The position numbers and the translations under genes were made by a program. The notes below the pieces were generated by a model. It made no database searches. It was not told where the DNA came from and was given only the letters and a program-made list of their open reading frames with translations. A stretch of 40,613 nucleotides of DNA from SIG575 sp964474295 (lineage in GTDB: Bacteria; Bacillota; Clostridia; Oscillospirales; Acutalibacteraceae). Where the stretch lies: assembly GCA_964474295.1 (NCBI GenBank), contig CAYYRN010000015.1, positions 1 to 40,613 of the forward strand, written 5' to 3'. Below, one piece after another: positions 22,893-30,994 of this stretch. The stretch's first letter is position 1, and each line of letters starts with the position of its first letter.

Positions 22893-23756
22893 TCACTTTC
22901 CTATGATATCCGAAAGATTATTTTTGATTTTTTCGGCAACATCAGGCTTATTCATTGAATAGACGTGTATAAATTTAACCCCGTTTGCAACAAGATCAAC
23001 AATCTGTTCCGTTGCATAAGCAATTCCCGCTTGTTTCGTTGCGGCAGGGTCACAGCCGAATTTATCAACTATGTTTTTGAATTTTGAAGGAAGATATGTG
23101 CCTGAAAGTGAGCAGATTCTCGAAATTTGGTTTGCGTTTGTCACAGGCATAATTCCGGCTACAACGGGGACGGATATTCCCGCCTCACGCAGCCTAAAGA
23201 GATATTTGTACAGTATATTATTGTCAAAAAACATCTGCGTTGTCAAAAATTCGCATCCCGAATCTATTTTGATTTTCAAATGCTCGATATCCTCTTTGAG
23301 AGTTGAGCTTTCGGGGTGACATTCGGGGTAGCACGCACCGCCTATGCAGAACTTGTCGCCGCATCGACTTTTTATATCGGAAATCAGTTCGCAGGCATAA
23401 CGGTAATCCTCGCAGTCATTATCCGTTCTGTCGCCCCTGAGTGCCATAATGTTTTCTATTGAGTGCTTTTCGAGCAGCTCCAATTGGCTGTGAACTTTTT
23501 CTTTTGTCGAGGAAACGCAGGTCAGATGTGCCAAGGTCGGAACACCGCAATGCTTTTGTATGTTGTCGGCAATGTTTACCGTGTATTCGCTTGTTCCTCC
23601 GCCCGCACCGTATGTTACGCTCATAAAATCGGGTTTGAGTTCGGCTATTTTCTCCGTTGCCGTTTCAACGCTTTTATAATTGCTGTCGGTTTTCGGCGGA
23701 AAGACCTCAAAAGACAGCGTGACTTTGTTTTCTTTTAAAATGTCCGAAATTTTCAT
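22893..23756 (-). CDS. metF: 5,10-methylenetetrahydrofolate reductase
   Basis: Reduces methylene-THF to methyl-THF, the methyl donor used by the methionine synthase encoded directly downstream. 287 residues, one FAD-binding TIM barrel. Family motifs: VTLSFEVFPPKTDSNYKSV (with the catalytic-region Glu), FMSVTYGAGGGTSEYTV, NIMALRGDRTDND, GGACYPECHPES, FLTTQMFFDN and PVVAGIMPVTNANQI. The ATG at 23756 is preceded by AGAAGGCGA. The stop codon overlaps the first possible metH start, so the two enzymes are translationally linked. A weak minus-strand -10 (TAGAAT) lies in 23780-23800, but no riboswitch is evident in the short leader. Confidence 0.97.
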   Translation of the reverse strand: MKISDILKENKVTLSFEVFPPKTDSNYKSVETATEKIAELKPDFMSVTYGAGGGTSEYTVNIADNIQKHCGVPTLAHLTCVSSTKEKVHSQLELLEKHSIENIMALRGDRTDNDCEDYRYACELISDIKSRCGDKFCIGGACYPECHPESSTLKEDIEHLKIKIDSGCEFLTTQMFFDNNILYKYLFRLREAGISVPVVAGIMPVTNANQISRICSLSGTYLPSKFKNIVDKFGCDPAATKQAGIAYATEQIVDLVANGVKFIHVYSMNKPDVAEKIKNNLSDIIGK

Positions 23757-23856
23757 AAGTATCGCCTTCTGTAAAAATATTGACTAATATTCTATCATAT
23801 TTTTTATTGATATGCAAACAATTTGTTAATGTTTTATTAAAAGTAAATCAAGAATA

Positions 23857-23884
23857 TTGACCAACGGTCATTTTGTGCTAAAAT
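23857..23884 (+). promoter_or_regulatory. Promoter of the TetR-MMPL operon
   Basis: TTGACC at 23857-23862 and TAAAAT at 23879-23884, spacer 16. The -35 element is part of the first TetR-type operator. Confidence 0.7.
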
Positions 23885-23904
23885 ATAAAAGTGACCAAAG
23901 GTCA
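23858..23904. promoter_or_regulatory. Twin operators TGACCAAnGGTCA
   Basis: Two nearly identical 13-base dyads, TGACC-AAC-GGTCA (23858-23870) and TGACC-AAA-GGTCA (23892-23904), centres 34 bases apart. One covers the -35 region and the other the start of transcription. This is the expected layout for repression by the TetR protein encoded directly downstream. Confidence 0.8.
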
Positions 23905-23926
23905 TTTTTGAAAAAGGGGAAATTAT

Positions 23927-24517
23927 ATGGGTAAAATCGCAGAAAATAAGCTTAACAAAAAATTGCGTATACTTGATGCAGCATACGATTTGTTTACAAA
24001 AAACAATTTCAACACAACCGCAATAAACGATGTCGTAAGACTTGCCGGTGTTGCCAAAGGAACTTTTTATTTGTATTTTAAAGACAAATACGATTTGCTT
24101 GACCAAATAATAATAAGAAAAACAGCTTTGGCGGTTGAGGAGGCTATTGAAAAGCTCGAAAGCCGCCGTGAAAAGTTTAATATGGAGTTTGTCGAGCAAA
24201 TAATATTCTGTTTTGATTATTTAATTGACCACCTGCGTGACAACAGGGAAACCGCAGCATTGCTCGATAAAAATTTTTCGGCTTGTTTTAAAACAATAGA
24301 ATCAAATACGTCGGAAGAAACGATAAATGCGTTTGACCTGATACTTGATTTGTTTTGTGAAAACGGTTATGCAAGGGAAGAGGCGAGAAAAATCATTTAC
24401 ATTGTTGCCGATATGGCGTGTTCGTCGTGCTGTCATGCGGTTTTGGGCGAAAGTCCGTTTACCCTTGACGAAGTACGTCCCGTTGTCAGAGGGATTATAG
24501 AAAAAATTATTATTTGA
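23927..24517 (+). CDS. TetR-family regulator of the MMPL transporter operon
   Basis: 196-residue repressor. N-terminal helix-turn-helix: KLRILDAAYDLFTKNNFNTT, AINDVVRLAGVAKGTFYLYF (recognition helix) and KDKYDLLDQIIIRK. The all-helical C-terminal ligand domain ends PFTLDEVRPVVRGIIEKII, the usual end for regulators of RND/MMPL or drug transporters in Firmicutes. ATG 23927 follows AAAAGGGGA. Two copies of the same dyad flank its promoter, so autorepression is very likely. The MMPL gene starts 14 bases after its stop, so regulator, pump and lipoprotein form one operon. The inducer is unknown. Confidence 0.92.
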   Translation: MGKIAENKLNKKLRILDAAYDLFTKNNFNTTAINDVVRLAGVAKGTFYLYFKDKYDLLDQIIIRKTALAVEEAIEKLESRREKFNMEFVEQIIFCFDYLIDHLRDNRETAALLDKNFSACFKTIESNTSEETINAFDLILDLFCENGYAREEARKIIYIVADMACSSCCHAVLGESPFTLDEVRPVVRGIIEKIII

Positions 24518-24531
24518 GGTGATAAATTTTT

Positions 24532-26628
24532 ATGTACAGGTTTTCGGAATGGATAACATCTCATCCTAAGCTTATAGCGTTTATATCATTTTTGCTCCTG
24601 ATTCCGTCATTTGTCGGATTTGCTTCGACAAGAGTAAATTACGATATATTGTCGTACCTGCCGGATGACCTTGAATCGGTCGAGGGTGAGCAAATACTCG
24701 ACAACACCTTCGGCATTGCATCAAGTGCAATGCTTGTGCTTGAAAATATGCCGCAGAGGGATGTAGCCGAGCTTAAAGAAAAAATATCGGAAATAGACGG
24801 CGTTTCGCAGGTTACTTGGTCAGACAGCATTGCGGACATAAGCATACCGAAAGAAATGTTGCCTGATGTTATGACGAGCATATTTTATTCTTCGGACGGC
24901 TCATCTACCTTGATGCTGATTAATTTTACGGAAAGCAGTGCCTCCGATAAAACTATGTCTGCCATCCAAAAAATACGCAAGCAGGTAAACGAGCAATGCT
25001 TTTTAAGCGGACTTTCCGTAATTTTACTCGATACAAAAGAGCTTGCCGACAGTCAGGCACCTATTTTTGTTGCAATTGCCGTTGTGCTTGCACTTATTGT
25101 TATGTCATTTACAATGGAATCGTGGATTTTGCCGCTGATTCTTCTTCTTGCGTTGGGTATGGCTGTAATTTACAATATGGGAACTAACATAATTTTCGGA
25201 GAAATTTCCTATATCACACAGTGCATTGCGGCGATACTTCAATTGGGCGTGACGATGGATTACTCCGTCTTTTTGATTGACCGTTTTCATGAGGAAATGG
25301 TCAAAAACAGCGACCGTCAGAAAGCTATGGCAAAAGCCGTAAGAAAGACTTTCACGTCCCTGCTCGGAAGCTCACTTACGACAATTTTCGGATTTTTGGC
25401 GCTTTGCTTTATGAGCCTTACACTCGGTATGGATATCGGCCTTGTTATGGCAAAGGGTGTTTTGCTCGGAATAATTACCGTTGTTATAGTTCTGCCCGCA
25501 CTTGTGCTTTTGTTTTACAATGCAATCGAACGCTTTCATCACAAAAGACTTGTCCCGAATTTTTCAAAGCTTAACAGCTTTACCGTTAAGCACCGTAAGG
25601 CGGTCGTTATAATATTTGTTGTTTTAATGATACCGTCTGTGTTCGGTGCGATGAATGTGGAAAAATATTACAATATGGACAGAGCGTTGCCGCAGGATTT
25701 AGGCTCGATTTCGGCTTTGAACAAGCTTAAAGACGATTTCGATATGGCGTCAACTCATTTCGTTATCGTGGATAAATCGGTTTCTCAAAGCGATGCTTCA
25801 AAGATGGCAGGTGAGTTTGAAAAGCTCGACGGCATTAACGGAGTAATTTCGCTTGAGTCCTTTGTCGGCCCCGGAATATCGGAGGATATAATTCCCGACA
25901 GCATAAAGCAGATAGCACAGCAGGGCGATTATCGTTTGATGATGGTCAATTCATCCTACGGTGTGGCAACGGATGAATCGAACGAACAGGTCGATAAGAT
26001 GAACACTATTGTAAAGAAGTACGATCAAACAGGCTTCCTTACGGGTGAACCCGCAATGACCAAAGACCTTGTGGAAGTTACGGAAAGAGACTTTACGGTA
26101 ACGAGCATTATTTCCGTTGCGGCAATATTTGTGCTGATTGCCGTGATTTTCAAATCGCTATCCATTCCCGTTTTGCTTGTCGGACTTATCGAATCCGCAA
26201 TTCTTATGAACGAAGCGTGTTCATTCTACACTTCAACCGTAATTTCGTTCATAGCCCCCACGGTAATAAGCTGTATACAGCTCGGTGCCACCGTTGATTA
26301 CGCAATTTTGCTGACAACCCGTTTCAAGGAAGAACTGGGTAAGGGACTTGATAAAAGAAATGCGGTACTCAATGCCGCAAATTCTTCGTGCGAGTCGATT
26401 TTCCAGAGTGCGCTTGTGTTTTTCAGTGCTACCATAGGTGTGTATTTCTGCTGCGATATAGAGCTTATCAAGGGCATATGCGCAATGCTTGCAAGAGGCT
26501 CGGTTATCAGTGCGTTAATAATAATTCTTGTGTTGCCGCCGCTTCTTTATATGACGGACGGTATCATATCCAAAACAACTCTTAAATGGAATAAAGGAAG
26601 AAAAGAGGTTTTGTCAAATGAAAAATAA
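24532..26628 (+). CDS. MMPL/RND-superfamily exporter
   Basis: 698-residue membrane transporter in two similar halves, each with one N-terminal helix, an extracytoplasmic domain and five clustered helices. First half: helix about 13-32, external domain about 35-180, helices about 183-330. Second half: helix about 345-362, external domain, helices about 525-690. The proton-relay Asp-Tyr pairs of the family are both present: GVTMDYSVFLIDRFHEE (Asp243) and GATVDYAILLTTRFKEE (Asp589). Proton-driven export of a lipid, lipopeptide or drug is the family role; substrate unknown. It sits between its TetR regulator and a lipoprotein whose start codon lies inside its 3' end. Confidence 0.92.
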   Translation: MYRFSEWITSHPKLIAFISFLLLIPSFVGFASTRVNYDILSYLPDDLESVEGEQILDNTFGIASSAMLVLENMPQRDVAELKEKISEIDGVSQVTWSDSIADISIPKEMLPDVMTSIFYSSDGSSTLMLINFTESSASDKTMSAIQKIRKQVNEQCFLSGLSVILLDTKELADSQAPIFVAIAVVLALIVMSFTMESWILPLILLLALGMAVIYNMGTNIIFGEISYITQCIAAILQLGVTMDYSVFLIDRFHEEMVKNSDRQKAMAKAVRKTFTSLLGSSLTTIFGFLALCFMSLTLGMDIGLVMAKGVLLGIITVVIVLPALVLLFYNAIERFHHKRLVPNFSKLNSFTVKHRKAVVIIFVVLMIPSVFGAMNVEKYYNMDRALPQDLGSISALNKLKDDFDMASTHFVIVDKSVSQSDASKMAGEFEKLDGINGVISLESFVGPGISEDIIPDSIKQIAQQGDYRLMMVNSSYGVATDESNEQVDKMNTIVKKYDQTGFLTGEPAMTKDLVEVTERDFTVTSIISVAAIFVLIAVIFKSLSIPVLLVGLIESAILMNEACSFYTSTVISFIAPTVISCIQLGATVDYAILLTTRFKEELGKGLDKRNAVLNAANSSCESIFQSALVFFSATIGVYFCCDIELIKGICAMLARGSVISALIIILVLPPLLYMTDGIISKTTLKWNKGRKEVLSNEK

Positions 26629-28258
26629 AATTTCGGAAAAAATCATTGCATCCTTGCTTGTGCTTTCTATTTTGTTCGCTTTTTGTTCCTGCGGAAAGTC
26701 CGAAACGGAAAAAGAAAACACGGAAAAAGAAAATACGCAAAGTGAAAGCGAAGTTATGTATGACAAAAAAGCCGAAAGCTATAAAAAGACGGAGACGGTG
26801 TATGTCAATTTAAAGAGTGACGGCAGTGTAAAAAATATAAATGTAACCGATTGGATTCATACGGAAGAATCGGAGGTTTTCGTCAGCGACAAAACAACGC
26901 TTAAAAATGTCGAGGAAGTGAAAAAAGGACAAAAACCCACTGCATCGAAAGACGGTTTAAGATGGGATATGGAAAGCACCGACCTTTATTATACAGGCAC
27001 TTCCGATAAAGAGCTTCCCGTTGATTTTTCGATAAAATACTATCTTGACGGCAAGGAAATGACAGCAGATGAGATAGCGGGAAAAGCGGGAAAGGTAAAA
27101 ATCGAAGTCACTGCCGAAAACAAGGTTTATACCGAAAAAACCGTCAACGGAAAAAAGAGCAAGATATATCTTCCGGTACTTGTTGCGGGCGGTACGATTT
27201 TTGACGAAACGAAATTTTCCGCAATAAGTGTAGAGGGTGGTAGCTCAATCGGTGACGGCTCAAAGGAAATATCTTTTGTTACCCTGCTTCCGGGACTTGG
27301 TGAGAGCCTTGCACTAAACGACAGTGCAGCCGAAGAACTCGGAATTTCCTTCCCCGAAACAGGTTCTTTTACGGTCACAACAGACAGCTTTGAGCTGGGA
27401 GATATGTATTTTGCGGTAATTCCTCTGGCATCTCTCGATATCGGCTTGGTGCTTCCCGATACATTGGGTGAGCTTAAAAACGATATGAAAAAAATCACTG
27501 CCCTTGTGGATTCCGTATCAAAGCTTGATTTTAACCAAATATCGGCTTTGATTTCGTCAACGGCGGGAAAAACGGATGAAATAACCGATATGCTCAATAC
27601 CGCTGTGAGCGTATACTCCGAAAACGAAAAGCTTTTGAATTTACTCGGAAAATATATGACCGAGGAAAACATCGAAAAAATATCCGAATTGCTTAAAGTT
27701 ATGGATGACGAGGAAATTTCGCAGGCACTTGAAATTCTGAAAAATCCGATTTTACAAAGCTTTTTCGGTAAGCTTCCCGAAATTGCCGAAAGCTTGGATG
27801 AAATTATGCCGCTTGTGGAAGCGATGAAAAATGATTTTTCCGACCCCGAAATAAAGAAATCTCTCGAAAATCTTCCCGAAACGCTCAAAAGCCTCGAACA
27901 ACTGAAAAAAGCTCTTGACGGTAACAAGGAGCTTATAGATGCTCTTTCAAACCTTTCTCAAAGCGATTTGACAAGCGTTTTGACTGAAATCGCCTCCGGT
28001 ATGGACGAAGCGGGTATTGAAAAAATGTTCGATAAATATTCTTCGCTTCTCGACAATACGGATGAGCTTATCGAAAGTGCAAAGGCTTGGCTTACTTTCG
28101 GTGAGGAATACGGAATTTATACAGATGCCGCCGACAATGCCGAAACGAGCGTTATGTTTATTTACAAAACCGATACTGTCGAAAAACCGCAAAAAGTATC
28201 CTCCGAAAAAGCGGAAGAAGAACTTCCGTGGTACAAAAAGCTTTTTTCACACGATTGA
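26618..28258 (+). CDS. Predicted lipoprotein partner of the MMPL exporter
   Basis: 546 residues. A lysine-rich N-terminus and hydrophobic stretch end in FAFCSCG, a plausible lipobox with Cys25 as the lipidated residue. An acidic linker (26-60) follows, then a beta-rich domain (about 65-270: TVYVNLKSDGSVKNINVTDW, IKYYLDGKEMTADEIAGK) and a long helical, Leu/Glu/Lys-rich region (about 280-500) with repeated ISELL, LPETLKSLEQ and LIDALSNL patterns that should form coiled coils. It overlaps the MMPL gene by 11 bases, with AAAGAGG before its start, so the two are made together. I do not recognise a named family. A role as an extracellular accessory to the pump, bridging to the wall or substrate, is inference. 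Confidence 0.82.
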   Translation: MKNKISEKIIASLLVLSILFAFCSCGKSETEKENTEKENTQSESEVMYDKKAESYKKTETVYVNLKSDGSVKNINVTDWIHTEESEVFVSDKTTLKNVEEVKKGQKPTASKDGLRWDMESTDLYYTGTSDKELPVDFSIKYYLDGKEMTADEIAGKAGKVKIEVTAENKVYTEKTVNGKKSKIYLPVLVAGGTIFDETKFSAISVEGGSSIGDGSKEISFVTLLPGLGESLALNDSAAEELGISFPETGSFTVTTDSFELGDMYFAVIPLASLDIGLVLPDTLGELKNDMKKITALVDSVSKLDFNQISALISSTAGKTDEITDMLNTAVSVYSENEKLLNLLGKYMTEENIEKISELLKVMDDEEISQALEILKNPILQSFFGKLPEIAESLDEIMPLVEAMKNDFSDPEIKKSLENLPETLKSLEQLKKALDGNKELIDALSNLSQSDLTSVLTEIASGMDEAGIEKMFDKYSSLLDNTDELIESAKAWLTFGEEYGIYTDAADNAETSVMFIYKTDTVEKPQKVSSEKAEEELPWYKKLFSHD

Positions 28259-28283
28259 CAATAATCGGGCGATATGATAACAT
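28255..28283 (+). promoter_or_regulatory. Promoter for the second phosphoesterase
   Basis: TTGACA at 28255-28260, overlapping the lipoprotein stop, and TAACAT at 28278-28283, spacer 17. Confidence 0.55.
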
Positions 28284-28306
28284 TAGCTTGATTGGAGTTG
28301 AAATGT

Positions 28307-29356
28307 ATGGAAAAAGCAAACTTAAAATTTAATTCTGACGGTACATTTAAAATTCTTCAGGCATCGGATTTTCAGGACGGCCCCGAACAGCGTTATATAA
28401 CAATGGAGTATGTGCTGAAATGTATTGAAGAATATAAGCCCGACCTCATTATGCTTACGGGTGATAATAAGTTTTCAAGCACAGGCAAAGAAAAATTCAG
28501 GTTTATGGGAAAATATTTTATTCGCAAAACCTACGAATGTTTTATGAAGCCTTTCGGAAAGCTCGGTATTCCGACAGCGGTGGTTTTCGGAAACCACGAT
28601 ACGGACGGTAAAATTTCAAGACGTGAGCAGTTTGAAATATTCAGCAAATTTTCATCCTCTGTTTCGCAGGCAGGCGAAGAACAGCTTGACGGATGCTGCA
28701 ATTACAATCTTCCGATAATGTCCTCGGACGGTTCACATATTGCGTACAATTTGTGGTGCTTTGATTCAAACCACGGTGTGCTTGACGATAAGCTTGATTG
28801 GTATGTAAGAAAAGAAAACGAGTTAAAGCGTGAAAATGCGGGCAAGCCCGTGCCGTCTGTTGTTTTTCAGCATCATCCTCCTTTTCAGGCTGAAGAAGCG
28901 GTTAAAGCGGCGGGTGACAATTTGAACGGCTTTATGCATGAGGATGTCTCCCCGGCAGGCGAGGATAAGGGTAAGCAGTTTGATACAATGCTTGAAAACG
29001 GTGACGTCAAAGCGTTTTTCTTCGGGCATGACCATGTAAACACATTCAATGTTCCCTTTAAAGGTGTGGATCTTGTTTGTGCGCCCACTGCCGGCTTCGG
29101 CTCTTACGGAGATAAAGATACAAGGGGTGTGCGTTACATAACGCTTAAAGAAGACGGTTCTTTTGAAACGGAAATGGTTTATTACTACAAAAAGTTCTGT
29201 AAGGACGCTTTTGAAAAGAACCGATTTACAATGTATTCAAATGAGCTGCCGACTGAAAAGAGAGTAAAAGCCGCCGAAAAGTATATTGAGGATTGTAAAA
29301 AGAGGGGAACATACTCTTCCAGAATCAAAAAAGAATGTAAAATAGCATTGGATTAA
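28307..29356 (+). CDS. Cytoplasmic calcineurin-like metallophosphoesterase (Dcr2/PPA29-like)
   Basis: 349-residue phosphoesterase without a signal peptide. Metal-site motifs: FKILQASDFQDG (first Asp; the usual DxH histidine is replaced, DFQ), LIMLTGDNKF (GDN), AVVFGNHDTDG (GNHD), VVFQHHPPF (H) and FFFGHDHVN (GHDH). The DFQ variant and general layout match the branch related to yeast Dcr2 and plant PPA29 phosphatases. ATG 28307 follows GGAGTTG; the TTG at 28292 is upstream of that site. It has a probable own promoter but could also be read from the MMPL operon. Substrate unknown. Confidence 0.88.
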   Translation: MEKANLKFNSDGTFKILQASDFQDGPEQRYITMEYVLKCIEEYKPDLIMLTGDNKFSSTGKEKFRFMGKYFIRKTYECFMKPFGKLGIPTAVVFGNHDTDGKISRREQFEIFSKFSSSVSQAGEEQLDGCCNYNLPIMSSDGSHIAYNLWCFDSNHGVLDDKLDWYVRKENELKRENAGKPVPSVVFQHHPPFQAEEAVKAAGDNLNGFMHEDVSPAGEDKGKQFDTMLENGDVKAFFFGHDHVNTFNVPFKGVDLVCAPTAGFGSYGDKDTRGVRYITLKEDGSFETEMVYYYKKFCKDAFEKNRFTMYSNELPTEKRVKAAEKYIEDCKKRGTYSSRIKKECKIALD

Positions 29357-29379
29357 TAATTAAAATTTATACCTAAACG

Positions 29380-29423
29380 GAGCTGTAAAAAACACACACT
29401 TTTTACAGCTCTGTGTCTTTTTT
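29380..29423 (+). terminator. Terminator after the second phosphoesterase
   Basis: Twelve-pair stem GAGCTGTAAAAA (29380-29391) with TTTTTACAGCTC (29400-29411), then TGTGTC and TTTTTT. The stem is nearly the same as the terminator at 17531-17562. Confidence 0.8.
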
Positions 29424-29458
29424 ACAATTTTGTTAATAAATAGTTCTTAATTTAGTAT

Positions 29459-29487
29459 TTGACTTTTTTAACAATAGGTGTTAACAT
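29459..29487 (+). promoter_or_regulatory. Promoter for the ceramidase-like/fucI unit
   Basis: TTGACT at 29459-29464 and TAACAT at 29482-29487, spacer 17, about 45 bases before ATG 29533. Confidence 0.6.
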
Positions 29488-29532
29488 ATATGTGACGAAA
29501 TTTGTGCTATATACTGAAAGGAAGGTCATTAA

Positions 29533-30972
29533 ATGAATATAGCTGATGTTGCGGCGAGTGCCGCAAAAAAAATTGCCGTAAACCACGGCAAAAAGCTTGC
29601 TAAAAAGGGGGATGCACCCGTTATAGAAAAGGCACAGCCGGTTTGCTTTAAAAGCACAAACGGCAACATTTTTAATGTCGGTTTTTCTATGAAAGAGGTT
29701 ATGCCTGAGGATGTTACCGCAAAAAAATATTGGCTTGCGGGTTACAGACCGGGTAATCTTGTTACAGGCGTTCACGACCCTCTTACCGTCAGAGCAATGT
29801 GGATTGGCTGCGGTGACGGAGGAATTATTCTTGTAAGTGCCGATATTATAGGACTTACAGGGTACGAGGTTAAGCTTATAAGAGAAAGATTGGCTGATTT
29901 TTCAAAAGAAGTTAACTGTAAGCTTATAAGTGTTAGCTGCACGCACACTCACGCAAGTATCGATACCGTAGGCTATTGGGGCAAGCTCCCGAAAACGGGC
30001 AAGGATAAGGAATATATGGAGCAGGTTATTTCTTCAATTGCCGATGTTTGCCGTGAGGCTTACAAAAACAGAAAAGAAGGCAAGCTTTACAACGGCTTTA
30101 TTCACGTTCCCGAAGCAATCGGCAAGGGAAGAATGCCTTACAATAAGGTTAACGATAAGCTTTCGCGTCTTCGCTTTGTTCCGTCGGACGGCAGCGAGGA
30201 GACATGGTTTATGAATTTCAGCGCTCATACCAACACAATGGGCGGCCCCAATTCTAAGGTAAGTGCGGATTATCCTTATTTTATGAGGGAAACCATAAAT
30301 AAATCTAAAAAGACAAACGTGCTGTTCAGTGTCGGAGCAATCGCTTCCGTTAACATTGCGGATTTGTCGGAAGACAGGCTTGAAAGAACGAGAATGGGCG
30401 GCGAAATCCTCGGCAAAGCGGCACTTGAAATCGATAACGATGTTGAGCTTGAGGGCGAAATGACGGTTGTTCACCAGCCGTATTATGCACCTGTCGCAAA
30501 CGGAGTTTTGTCGCTTATGGCAATTATCCACGTTTGCAACGCTCTTGATTATCCCTCAAAAACGAGCGAAACGGGTATGGCACTTAAAACAGAAATGAAT
30601 TACATACAAATCGGTTCTCTTAAAATTCTTACGCTTCCCGGCGAGCCGTTTACGGAAAACATTTACGGCGGCTATGCCACTGCGGAGGAATCTCCCCTTG
30701 ACCTCGGCCCCGAAGTTAACGCAACACCGCTTTGCGAAATTGCGGGGGATGAAAATCTTGAGGTTTTCTGCGTGACGAACGATATGACGGGATATATGGT
30801 TCCCGTGAACGATTTTATTCTTCACCCCACACAGCCGTATCTTTCAAAAGTGCGTGATAAATATGACCGAAACCACTATCACGAAACAAACGGTCTTGGT
30901 AAAGATATACCCCATGTTGTTGCCGATGTTTTCGGCGGCATTATGGAAAGTGTTAACAACAAAAACAAATAA
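29533..30972 (+). CDS. Neutral/alkaline ceramidase-fold protein, no signal peptide
   Basis: 479 residues matching the N-terminal catalytic domain of neutral ceramidases, zinc amidases that split N-acyl bonds. Family landmarks: FNVGFSMKEVMP at the start of the domain, ILVSADIIGLTG, SVSCTHTHASIDTVGYW (zinc-site HTH), NFSAHTNTMGG (second histidine region) and SVNIADLSEDRLERTRMGGEILG. The usual HTHSGP is HTHASI here, and the C-terminal immunoglobulin-like domain of secreted ceramidases is absent. There is no signal peptide; the N-terminus is a short lysine-rich helix. ATG 29533 follows AAAGGAAGG. fucI starts 22 bases after the stop, so the pair is an operon. A cytoplasmic amidase on a sugar-linked or other N-acyl substrate is possible. 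Confidence 0.85.
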   Translation: MNIADVAASAAKKIAVNHGKKLAKKGDAPVIEKAQPVCFKSTNGNIFNVGFSMKEVMPEDVTAKKYWLAGYRPGNLVTGVHDPLTVRAMWIGCGDGGIILVSADIIGLTGYEVKLIRERLADFSKEVNCKLISVSCTHTHASIDTVGYWGKLPKTGKDKEYMEQVISSIADVCREAYKNRKEGKLYNGFIHVPEAIGKGRMPYNKVNDKLSRLRFVPSDGSEETWFMNFSAHTNTMGGPNSKVSADYPYFMRETINKSKKTNVLFSVGAIASVNIADLSEDRLERTRMGGEILGKAALEIDNDVELEGEMTVVHQPYYAPVANGVLSLMAIIHVCNALDYPSKTSETGMALKTEMNYIQIGSLKILTLPGEPFTENIYGGYATAEESPLDLGPEVNATPLCEIAGDENLEVFCVTNDMTGYMVPVNDFILHPTQPYLSKVRDKYDRNHYHETNGLGKDIPHVVADVFGGIMESVNNKNK

Positions 30973-30994
30973 ATTCTGAAAGGAAGATTTATAA

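Noticed and set aside
23757..23856. Possible SAM or cobalamin riboswitch before metF
   Set aside because: The leader is too short and none of the conserved aptamer segments is present.
27127..27927. 266-residue minus-strand open frame inside the lipoprotein gene
   Set aside because: Serine-rich shadow caused by the plus-strand codon pattern (GAA, AAA, GAT). It has no ribosome site or family motif.
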